From Thermoleophilia bacterium (lineage in GTDB: Bacteria > Actinomycetota > Thermoleophilia > Gaiellales > JAICJC01), in NCBI GenBank assembly GCA_025928435.1, contig JAICJM010000023.1:1-30990 (forward strand): a stretch of 30,990 nt of DNA. Direction: 5' to 3'. Of the stretch, positions 24,912 through 30,990 are shown piece by piece. The notes under the pieces were generated by a model, which saw nothing but the letters and a program-made list of their open reading frames with translations, was not told the DNA's origin and searched no databases. The position numbers and the translations under genes are program-made. Every line of letters starts with the position of its first letter. Positions within the stretch are counted from its first letter, which is position 1.

Positions 24912-24945
24912 CGTCAATTGACGGTCGTCGCGTGCGCCAATTGGC
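24912..24945. repeat. Twin CAATTG palindromes
   Basis: CGTCAATTGACG (24912-24923) and GCCAATTGGC (24936-24945) are perfect palindromes sharing CAATTG, with centres 23 bp apart (about two helical turns). They lie in the 82-base gap after the HMGL-like gene and before the next gene. They could be an operator or a termination signal. Confidence 0.4.
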
Positions 24946-24973
24946 AGGGGGCTTCGCGCGACACCCGGCTCGC

Positions 24974-24979
24974 TAGACT
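24974..24979 (+). promoter_or_regulatory. -10 box TAGACT of the 213-residue membrane protein gene
   Basis: TAGACT ends 9 bases before the ATG at 24989 with no ribosome site. Confidence 0.45.
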
Positions 24980-24988
24980 CGGCCCGCA

Positions 24989-25630
24989 ATGGCCGACTGG
25001 GTCACCATCTCGTCGCTCGCGACCGCGGGCGGGACGCTCGTCCTGGCCGTCGCCACGTTCTCGTCGGTGAGGTCGGCGAACCGCTCCGCCCGGGTGGCGG
25101 AGCGGTCGCTCCTGGCCGGGATCCGGCCGGTGCTGATGCCGTCCCAGCTCGAGGACGCCTCGGTCAAGGTCGGGTTCGCCGACAACCGCTGGCTGCACGT
25201 GCCGGGAGGCGGTGGTGCGGCCGAAGTGACGCCGGACGCGGTGTACGTGGCGATGTCGCTGCGCAACGTCGGCAACGGGATCGCGGTGCTGCACGGGTGG
25301 AAGTTCTGGCCCGATCGACAGGCGGGAAGCGATGCCGCGCCGCCGCCGCTCGAGGAGATGCACCGGCTCACCCGCGACATCTACATCCCGACCGGCCAGG
25401 TCGGGTTCTGGCAGGGCGTCTACCGCGAGCCCGGGTCGGCCGAGTTCCGGGCCGCCGCCGACGCGATCGACGGGCGCGTGCCGTTGACCGTCGACGTGCT
25501 CTACGGTGACCACGAGGGCGGGCAGCGGACGATCACGCGGTTCGGGTTGAGCCCGCGGCAGGGCGAGCATCAGGCCTGGATCGTCTCCGCCGCCCGGCAC
25601 TGGAACATCGACCGCGACGATCCGCGGTAG
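24989..25630 (+). CDS. Unknown protein with one N-terminal membrane helix
   Basis: 213 residues. Residues ~5-26 (VTISSLATAGGTLVLAVATFSSV) look like a membrane helix followed by a basic stretch and RVAERSLLAGIRPVL, an arrangement common in uncharacterised bacterial proteins with a cytoplasmic tail. The remainder is strand-rich (AVYVAMSLRNVGNGIAVLHGW, PLTVDVLYGDHEGG), resembling an immunoglobulin-like sandwich. There is no catalytic motif. I cannot assign a function. Confidence 0.6.
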   Translation: MADWVTISSLATAGGTLVLAVATFSSVRSANRSARVAERSLLAGIRPVLMPSQLEDASVKVGFADNRWLHVPGGGGAAEVTPDAVYVAMSLRNVGNGIAVLHGWKFWPDRQAGSDAAPPPLEEMHRLTRDIYIPTGQVGFWQGVYREPGSAEFRAAADAIDGRVPLTVDVLYGDHEGGQRTITRFGLSPRQGEHQAWIVSAARHWNIDRDDPR

Positions 25631-25705
25631 GGGCGCAAGCGGCTCAAGGGATCGTCGCCGGGGGCCGATACGTGCCAGGTGACAACGACCACCGAGCGTT
25701 GAGCG

Positions 25706-26224
25706 ATGGGCATCCCCGTGTGGATCACCGTGGTGATCGCCCGCTTCATCGGCGGGTTCATCACCGGCTTCCTGGGCGCCGCCGTGTTCGCGACGGTGCT
25801 CATCACGAACCCGGCCGGCGCGCCCGCGCCGCAGTCCTCGCTGGTCACCTACTCGCTCATCCTGTCGATCGTGAGCGCGGGCGTGATCGGCCTCGTGATG
25901 ACCGGCCTCCTGCCGGCGCTCTCGGGCTGCCGGGTGGGCCTGGGCACCGCCGTCCTGGCGTCGTTCGCCGGCGAGATGGTGCCGTTCATCGGCGGCGCGC
26001 TCCTCACCCACGCGCTGCTCTCCTCGCGCGACGGTGCCTACTCGCTGACGCTCATGACGACCGCGACGCCGCTCGTCGCCCTCGGGCTCACCGTGCTCGG
26101 GATCGCGGTCACCGCCTGGATGGTGCAGTCGTCGTCGCCCGGCGGCGGCTCGGGCCGCGGGCCGCGGTACGACCTCTACAGCCGCGCGCGCCAGACGAGC
26201 CTCGACGAGCCGCCCGAGCTCTGA
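25706..26224 (+). CDS. Unknown integral membrane protein, four helices
   Basis: 172 residues with about four hydrophobic segments (VWITVVIARFIGGFITGFLG, SLVTYSLILSIVSAGVIGLV, a Gly/Ala-rich stretch around GLGTAVLASFAGEMVPFIGG, and ATPLVALGLTVLGIAVTAWMV) and a polar C-terminal tail. The GG/GxxxG-rich helices suggest tight packing. It has 75 bases upstream to the preceding gene and no sharp promoter. Family not recognised. Confidence 0.6.
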   Translation: MGIPVWITVVIARFIGGFITGFLGAAVFATVLITNPAGAPAPQSSLVTYSLILSIVSAGVIGLVMTGLLPALSGCRVGLGTAVLASFAGEMVPFIGGALLTHALLSSRDGAYSLTLMTTATPLVALGLTVLGIAVTAWMVQSSSPGGGSGRGPRYDLYSRARQTSLDEPPEL

Positions 26225-26237
26225 TCCGGTCCGCGCC

Positions 26238-26243
26238 TACACT
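26238..26243 (+). promoter_or_regulatory. -10 box TACACT of fdhD
   Basis: TACACT ends 6 bases before the GTG at 26250, a leaderless arrangement that supports this GTG. Confidence 0.5.
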
Positions 26244-26249
26244 GCCTGC

Positions 26250-27092
26250 GTGAGCGTCCCTGCCCGCGCCGGCACCGTCACCCGCACGCGTCTGACCGCG
26301 GTCGAGCTCGGTGACGGACGCCGCCGCACCGCCGACAAGCTCGCCACCGAGGAGCCCATGGAGATCCGGGTCGACGCGCCCGGCCTCGACCAGCGCCAGG
26401 TCGCGGTGACGATGCGCACGCCGGGGCACGACTTCGAGCTCGCGGCCGGCTTCCTCTTCACCGAGGGCATCGTGTCGGCACAGACCGATGTCGGCACCGT
26501 GCGCTACTGCGACGTCCCCCGGGAGGAGCAGCAGTACAACGTGGTCACGGTCGACCTGCGCCGCCCGTACGACCCGGAGCTGCTGCAGCGCAACTTCTAC
26601 ACGACGTCCAGCTGCGGCGTGTGCGGCAAGGCGTCGCTCGACTCGATCTCGGTGCGCTGCGCCCCGGTGGGCGAGGGGCCGGAGGTGGCCGAGTCGGTCA
26701 TCGTCGCCCTTCCCGACCGGCTGCGCGACGCGCAGCGGGTGTTCGACCGCACCGGCGGCCTGCACGCGGCCGGCCTGTTCGACACCTCCGGGACGCTGCT
26801 CGAGCTGCGGGAGGACGTCGGCCGCCACAACGCCGTCGACAAGCTGGTCGGGCGTGCGCTCCTGGCCGGCGAGCTGCCGCTCTCCGAGCGGGTGCTGATG
26901 GTGTCGGGCCGGCTGAGCTTCGAGATCGTCCAGAAGGCGGCCGTCGCCGGCATCCCGATCGTGTGCGCCGTCTCGGCGCCCTCCAGTCTGGCCGTCGACG
27001 CGGGCCGCCGCTTCGGGATGACGCTCATCGGCTTCCTGCGCGGGAGCCGCTTCAACATCTACACGAACGCCGAGCGCATCACCGGTGAATAA
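26250..27092 (+). CDS. fdhD: Formate dehydrogenase accessory sulfurtransferase FdhD
   Basis: 280 residues. FdhD passes sulfur from a cysteine desulfurase to the bis-MGD molybdenum cofactor before it is inserted in formate dehydrogenase. The key CxxC is in TTSSCGVCGKASLD (Cys122, Cys125). Other family motifs are GHDFELAAGFLFTEG, EDVGRHNAVDKLVG, SGRLSFEIVQKA and the C-terminal GSRFNIYTNAERI. It converges on the formate dehydrogenase operon it serves; the two stop codons lie in one shared palindrome. Confidence 0.97.
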   Translation: MSVPARAGTVTRTRLTAVELGDGRRRTADKLATEEPMEIRVDAPGLDQRQVAVTMRTPGHDFELAAGFLFTEGIVSAQTDVGTVRYCDVPREEQQYNVVTVDLRRPYDPELLQRNFYTTSSCGVCGKASLDSISVRCAPVGEGPEVAESVIVALPDRLRDAQRVFDRTGGLHAAGLFDTSGTLLELREDVGRHNAVDKLVGRALLAGELPLSERVLMVSGRLSFEIVQKAAVAGIPIVCAVSAPSSLAVDAGRRFGMTLIGFLRGSRFNIYTNAERITGE

Positions 27093-27117
27093 ACGGGGTC
27101 TGACCCCGTTTATTCAC
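27085..27117. repeat. 33-bp perfect palindromic repeat, GGGGTC-T-GACCCC core, copy 2
   Basis: GTGAATAAACGGGGTC (27085-27100) and GACCCCGTTTATTCAC (27102-27117) pair perfectly around one T. Each arm contains GAATAA, so the same element supplies the TAA stop of fdhD on the + strand (27090-27092) and of the iron-sulfur gene on the - strand (27112-27110). It probably also ends transcription in both directions. Confidence 0.85.
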
Positions 27118-28045
27118 GTGCGCGGTTCTGGACGTGCTGGAAGCCGAACCGGCCCTTGATGCAGAGGTTACCGCTGGTGACGTCGTGGTCGAGCGGCGAG
27201 GTGACCTTCACGATCGCGTTGTCCTGGACGTGCAGCGTCAGGTTGCAGCCCACACCGCAGTAGGGGCAGATCGTGTCGGTCTGCGTCTGCTTCGACTCGT
27301 CCCACGTGCCGGCGGCGCGGTGGTCGTGCTCGCTCTTGAACATGAGCGCGCCGGTCGGGCAGACCGCGATGCAGTTGCCGCAGTAGACGCAGGCGGAGCC
27401 CGGCAGCGGCACCGCGTACTCGGTGGCGATGCGGGCCTCGAACCCGCGCCCGGCGACGGCGATCGCGAACGTGTTCTGCCAGTCGCTGCCGCAGCCCTCG
27501 ACGCACTTGTAGCAGAGGATGCACTTCGAGTAGTCGCGGACGTAGAGCTCGTTGTCGACCTTCACCGGCTGGGCCACGGTCGCCGCCGTCTGGCCGTCGC
27601 CGGCGTGGTGGTGGCCGGCCTGGGCGCGGTCGCGGTCGCCGGGCTCGGCGGGCGGCGCCGGCGGACCGTACCGCTCGGGCTTCGCGCCGTACTCGGCCAT
27701 CCACTCGTCGGCCCGCTCCGTGGTGGAGAGGTCGACCGAGGAGCCGAGGAACTCGAGCACCATCTTGCGGGCGTGGCGGACGCGCTCCGACGCGGTCTTG
27801 ACCTTCATCCCGTCCTCGACCTTGCGCGCGCAGGAGGGCACGAGCACCCGCGAGCCCTCCACCTCGACCATGCACACGCGGCAGGCGTTCACCGGCGTGA
27901 GCGTCTCGCCGAAGCAGAGCGTGGGGATGTCGAGCCCGGCGCGGCGGCAGGCGTCGAGGATCGTCTCACCCTCGCGGGCGCGCACGGCCTCGCCGTCGAT
28001 CTCGAGCTCGACCGTGCGGCGCAGGGTGACCGGGACGGCGCTCAC
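27110..28045 (-). CDS. Formate dehydrogenase iron-sulfur subunit (N-terminal part of a split FdhA/NuoG)
   Basis: 311 residues that look like the N-terminal third of an NAD-dependent FdhA. It has a [2Fe-2S] plant-type domain (Cys44, Cys55, Cys58, Cys72), two [4Fe-4S] sites (CILCYKCVEGC and CVYCGNCIAVCP), and the [4Fe-4S] domain that normally opens the molybdopterin chain (CPYCGVGCNL to NLCIKGRFGFQ). The protein then stops. The His-Cys cluster expected between the first two parts is absent (LGSSVDLSTTERADEW). It wires electrons between the molybdenum subunit and the NuoEF-type NAD(H) subunit. The GTG start overlaps the upstream stop (GTGA). Confidence 0.88.
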   Translation of the reverse strand: MSAVPVTLRRTVELEIDGEAVRAREGETILDACRRAGLDIPTLCFGETLTPVNACRVCMVEVEGSRVLVPSCARKVEDGMKVKTASERVRHARKMVLEFLGSSVDLSTTERADEWMAEYGAKPERYGPPAPPAEPGDRDRAQAGHHHAGDGQTAATVAQPVKVDNELYVRDYSKCILCYKCVEGCGSDWQNTFAIAVAGRGFEARIATEYAVPLPGSACVYCGNCIAVCPTGALMFKSEHDHRAAGTWDESKQTQTDTICPYCGVGCNLTLHVQDNAIVKVTSPLDHDVTSGNLCIKGRFGFQHVQNRARE

Positions 28046-29901
28046 GAGACGGCCTCCGTCCGGAAGGGGCGCAGGCCGCGCAGGGCCGACTCGATCGCGT
28101 TCGCGGCCGTCTGGCCGAGACCGCAGATCGAGGCGTCGCGCATGCCGCGGGCGATCTCGTCGAGCAGCGCCAGCTCGTCCTCGACGGAGCCGCGCGGGCG
28201 CTCGTTCACGAGCCGCAGGAGCGCCTCCTGCTGGCGCACGGTGCCGACCCGGCACGGGACGCACTGGCCGCAGGACTCGTCCCGGAAGAACGCGGCGATC
28301 CGCAGCAGCACGGGGGCGAGCGGCACGGTTTCGTCGAAGACCATGACCACGCCGGAGCCGAGCGTGACGCCCGCCTCCCGCGTGGCCTCGAACGAGAGCT
28401 CGAGGTCAAGCATGTCGGGGCCGACGAACGCGCCCGCGGCGCCGCCGAGCAGGATCGACCTCAGCTCGTGCCCGGCGCGCACGCCGCCGGCCATGTCGAG
28501 CAGCGCGCGCAGGGTGGTGCCAAACGGCGCCTCGTACAGCCCCGGCCGCTCGACGCAGCCCGACAGGCAGAAGAGGCGCGTGCCGGTCGAGCCCTCGGTG
28601 CCGCGCTGCGCGAACGCGCGCCCGCCCTCGAGGACGATGTCCAGCACGTTCGCGAGCGTCTCGACGTTGTTGATCACCGTCGGCTTCCCGAACAGGCCGG
28701 AGTCGACCGGGAACGGCGGCTTGTTGCGCGGCTCGCCGCGGAGGCCCTCGATCGAGTTGAAGAGCGCCGTCTCCTCGCCGCAGATGTAGGCGCCGGCGCC
28801 CTTGCGCAGCTCGATGTCGAAGCGCATCCCCTGGCCCATCACGTTCTCGCCCAGGAAGCCGTGGCGGCGGGCGAGGGTGACCGCGTTCACGAGCCGCTCC
28901 CACGCGAGCGGATACTCGCCGCGCAGGTAGACGTACCCGTGCTCGCAGCCGGTGGCGAAGGCGGCGACGGTCATCGCCTCGATGACGCTGAACGGATCCT
29001 GCTCGAACACGATCCGGTCCTTGAAGGTGCCGGGCTCGGACTCGTCCGCGTTGCAGATCAGGTAGTGCGGCCGCACCGGCTGGCGGGCGACGGCCTCCCA
29101 CTTGCGCCCGGTCGGGAAGGCGGCGCCGCCGCGGCCGAGCAGCTTGGAGTCGGACACCTCGCGGAGCACGCCCGCCGGGCCGAGCGAGAACGCGCGCCGC
29201 AGCGCCTCGTAGCCGCCGTGCGACCGGTAGCTGTCCAGGCTCTCCGGGTCGACGATGCCGAACCGGCGCATGAGCAAGACGTCCGGGCTGCCCTGCTGGG
29301 CCACCGGATCGGGCGTCATCCGCTCGGGCACGCGCCCGGCCAGGGCCGAGGCGACGTCCTCGCCGGTGGCGGGGGCGATCGAGCGCTCGGACGGTTCCTC
29401 GCCGGCCTCCGTCACGAGCACCGCGGGCGCCCGCTCGCACAGGCCCAGGCACGGGCTTTCGAGCCAGATCGCGTGGCCGTTGCCGGGATGCTCGCCCGCC
29501 GGCCCGACGGTGCGCTCGAGCTCGGCGACGAGCTCGTCGCTGCCGCGGCACATGCAGCCGATGTCCGTGCACACGTGGGCCACGACCGGCGGCCGCGGCT
29601 CCATCGCGAAGAGCGCGTAGAAGCTCGCCACGCCGTAGGCCTCGGCCGGCGGGATCGTCAGCCGGCGGCAGATGTAGCCGAGCGCGCCCGGGCTGATCCA
29701 GCCGGCCCGGGCCTGGACGGCGTGCAGCACCGGGAGCAGCAGGTGGCGCTGGTTGCGGGCGGCGTGCCCGCCGACGGCGAAGTGGCCGTCCGCCTTCGTC
29801 CGGGCGGCGCCGACCCAGCCGGATTCGGGCTCGCCGAGCACCGCGTCGACCGCCTCCCGTTCGACCGGGGTCGCCGTCTGATCCTGGATCCGGAGGTCCA
29901 C
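28042..29901 (-). CDS. NuoE-NuoF fusion, NAD(H)-reducing subunit of formate dehydrogenase
   Basis: 619 residues. The first ~165 are NuoE-like, thioredoxin-fold [2Fe-2S]: VCTDIGCMCRG and SPCLGLCERAP. Residues ~195-619 are NuoF-like: GRGGAAFPTGRKWE (NADH/FMN), NADESEPGTFKDR, GAGAYICGEETAL (FMN) and the [4Fe-4S] site ESCGQCVPCR with a later Cys in SICGLG. It passes electrons from formate oxidation to NAD+. The GTG start shares one base with the upstream TAG. Similar NuoE/F fusions occur in soluble formate dehydrogenases and NAD-hydrogenases. Confidence 0.92.
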   Translation of the reverse strand: MDLRIQDQTATPVEREAVDAVLGEPESGWVGAARTKADGHFAVGGHAARNQRHLLLPVLHAVQARAGWISPGALGYICRRLTIPPAEAYGVASFYALFAMEPRPPVVAHVCTDIGCMCRGSDELVAELERTVGPAGEHPGNGHAIWLESPCLGLCERAPAVLVTEAGEEPSERSIAPATGEDVASALAGRVPERMTPDPVAQQGSPDVLLMRRFGIVDPESLDSYRSHGGYEALRRAFSLGPAGVLREVSDSKLLGRGGAAFPTGRKWEAVARQPVRPHYLICNADESEPGTFKDRIVFEQDPFSVIEAMTVAAFATGCEHGYVYLRGEYPLAWERLVNAVTLARRHGFLGENVMGQGMRFDIELRKGAGAYICGEETALFNSIEGLRGEPRNKPPFPVDSGLFGKPTVINNVETLANVLDIVLEGGRAFAQRGTEGSTGTRLFCLSGCVERPGLYEAPFGTTLRALLDMAGGVRAGHELRSILLGGAAGAFVGPDMLDLELSFEATREAGVTLGSGVVMVFDETVPLAPVLLRIAAFFRDESCGQCVPCRVGTVRQQEALLRLVNERPRGSVEDELALLDEIARGMRDASICGLGQTAANAIESALRGLRPFRTEAVS

Positions 29902-30990
29902 TACCTGGCGGGGACCGCCACCTGGCCGGGGGCTGCGTCGGTCTGGGGCAGGGGCAGCTTCTCGACCCGGATGGCGGACGCCTTGAACTCGGCGGTGCCG
30001 GACTTGGGGTCGGTCGCGTCGATCGTGAGGACGTTGGTCTGCACGTCGTCCGGGAAGTGGAACGTCATGAACGCGAGCCCGGGGCGCAGCGTGGGGTCGA
30101 TGCGCACCGGCGCGACCACCGTCCCGCGCCGCGAGCTGACCTGGACGCGCTCGCCCTCCTCGACGCCCAGCTGCTCGCAGTCCTCCGGCGAGAGATCGAG
30201 CGACTCGGAGCGCCGCAGCGGCGAGGTGAACCCGCCGGACTGGACGCCCGTGTTGTAGGAGTCGAGCCGCCGCCCGGTGGTGAGCCGGATCGGGAACTCG
30301 TCGGTGAGCCGGTCGACGGGCAGCTCGTGCTCGACGACGAAGAACGGCGCCGGCGGACCGGAGATCGGGTTCTCCCACAGCCGCGCGTGCAGGAACTGCG
30401 CGCCCGGGTCGTCCTCGCTCGTGCACGGCCACGGGATCCCGCCCAGCTCCTCCAGGCGGGCGTAGCTCATGCCGGCATGCATGGGCGAGAGGCTGCGCAG
30501 CTCGTCCCACACCTCCTCGACCGAGCCGTAGCTCCAGTCGTGGCCCATGCGGCGGGCGATCTCGCAGATGATCTCGATGTCGTCGCGCGCGCCCTCGGGC
30601 GGCTCGATCGCCTTGCGCACCCGCTGGACGCGCCGCTCGCTGTTCGTGACCGTGCCCTCGGCCTCGCACCAGCTCGCCGAGGCGGGCAGGACGACGTCGG
30701 CCATCTGGGCCGTGCGGGTCATGAAGATGTCCTGGACGACGAGGCACTCGAGGCCCTCGAGCAGCTCGTGCGTGTGCTTGGCGTCGGCCTCGGACTGGGC
30801 CGGGTTCTCGCCGATCACGTAGGCCGCCGTCAGCTCGCCCCGCTCCATTGCCGCGAACATCTGGGTCAGGTGCCAGCCGTACTTCGGCGGGATCTCGACG
30901 CCCCAGGCTGCCCGGAACTTCTCGCGCGCCTCGGCGTCGCGCTCGATGTCCTGGAAGCCGGGGAGCTTGTTGGGGATCGCGCCCATGTCG
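29901..30990 (-). CDS. Formate dehydrogenase molybdopterin subunit, C-terminal part (5' partial)
   Basis: The frame runs off the right edge; the first residues seen (DMGAIPNKLPGFQDI) are internal in this family, so the true start is beyond the window. Visible are the molybdopterin-domain stretch GELTAAYVIGENPAQSEAD, VQDIFMTRTAQMADVVLPAS, EAEGTVTNSERRVQRV, and the C-terminal dinucleotide-binding barrel with PIRLTTGRRLDSYNTGVQSG and LGVEEGERVQVSSRRGTV. It oxidises formate (or reduces CO2) at a bis-MGD molybdenum or tungsten site. It is the first of three coupled genes; the Fe-S part usually fused to its N-terminus is encoded last in the operon. Confidence 0.92.
   Translation of the reverse strand, partial: DMGAIPNKLPGFQDIERDAEAREKFRAAWGVEIPPKYGWHLTQMFAAMERGELTAAYVIGENPAQSEADAKHTHELLEGLECLVVQDIFMTRTAQMADVVLPASASWCEAEGTVTNSERRVQRVRKAIEPPEGARDDIEIICEIARRMGHDWSYGSVEEVWDELRSLSPMHAGMSYARLEELGGIPWPCTSEDDPGAQFLHARLWENPISGPPAPFFVVEHELPVDRLTDEFPIRLTTGRRLDSYNTGVQSGGFTSPLRRSESLDLSPEDCEQLGVEEGERVQVSSRRGTVVAPVRIDPTLRPGLAFMTFHFPDDVQTNVLTIDATDPKSGTAEFKASAIRVEKLPLPQTDAAPGQVAVPAR

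Noticed and set aside
27085..27117. Palindrome as a classical intrinsic terminator only
   Set aside because: There is no T-run beyond TTT within the arm, and near-identical arms recur at 19724, so a dispersed repeat explains it better, though it may also terminate transcription.
28468..30258. 596-codon + strand frame opposite the NuoEF and FdhA genes
   Set aside because: The minus strand carries unmistakable NuoE, NuoF and molybdopterin motifs.

Overview
The window is very GC-rich DNA from a bacterium, most likely an actinomycete of the Thermoleophilia type (Solirubrobacterales/Gaiellales). This placement is an inference from base composition, the many start codons sitting 6-10 bases after a TAnnnT box with no Shine-Dalgarno sequence, and gene content such as a response regulator fused to a thioredoxin-reductase-like protein beside a UBP zinc finger. 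Genes are densely packed, and no stretch over 300 bases lacks a gene. I saw no rRNA, tRNA, CRISPR array, transposase or prophage gene.

Layout. 1-4881 (+): end of a secreted adhesin- or carbohydrate-binding-like protein, a PAS-containing NarL/DegS-type histidine kinase without an adjacent regulator, a membrane-anchored sulfite-oxidase-like molybdoprotein, and three small unknown proteins. 4908-12279 (-): six genes linked by 1-4 base overlaps or a 2-base gap. The first three form a redox/signalling set (UBP zinc finger, response regulator-thioredoxin-reductase-like fusion, cyclic-nucleotide-domain histidine kinase). The last three form a catabolic set (MttB-family methyltransferase, enolase-superfamily racemase/epimerase resembling hydroxyproline-betaine epimerase, and an aromatic-ammonia-lyase homologue that has lost its MIO triad). 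A chemoreceptor gene lies upstream on the same strand.

14125-14817 (+) is a HAD hydrolase. 14914-19392 (-) is a complete activated-methyl cycle: homocysteine S-methyltransferase fused to a SAM methyltransferase, then metK, then ahcY. 19423-23373 (+) holds a cupin, a cytochrome P450 with its 3Fe-4S ferredoxin, a GH26-like secreted hydrolase and a glycosyltransferase. 23347-24906 holds a small helix-turn-helix gene divergent from an HMGL-like enzyme resembling Re-type citrate synthase; three TCAAT boxes 10 bp apart lie over the start of the enzyme gene. After two membrane or unknown proteins, fdhD (+) converges on a formate dehydrogenase operon (-) whose FdhA is split into two genes separated by a NuoE-NuoF fusion.

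Palindromic repeats built on GGGGTC-N-GACCCC sit at gene ends (19724-19780 and 27085-27117) and provide the stop codons of neighbouring genes. A related-looking GGGGACAGTCCCC double palindrome lies at 14877-14906. The most promising undescribed system is the six-gene operon at 4908-12279. It joins a redox-sensing cassette to three enzyme families that have links to quaternary-amine (betaine) chemistry, and its lyase lacks the cofactor that defines its family.
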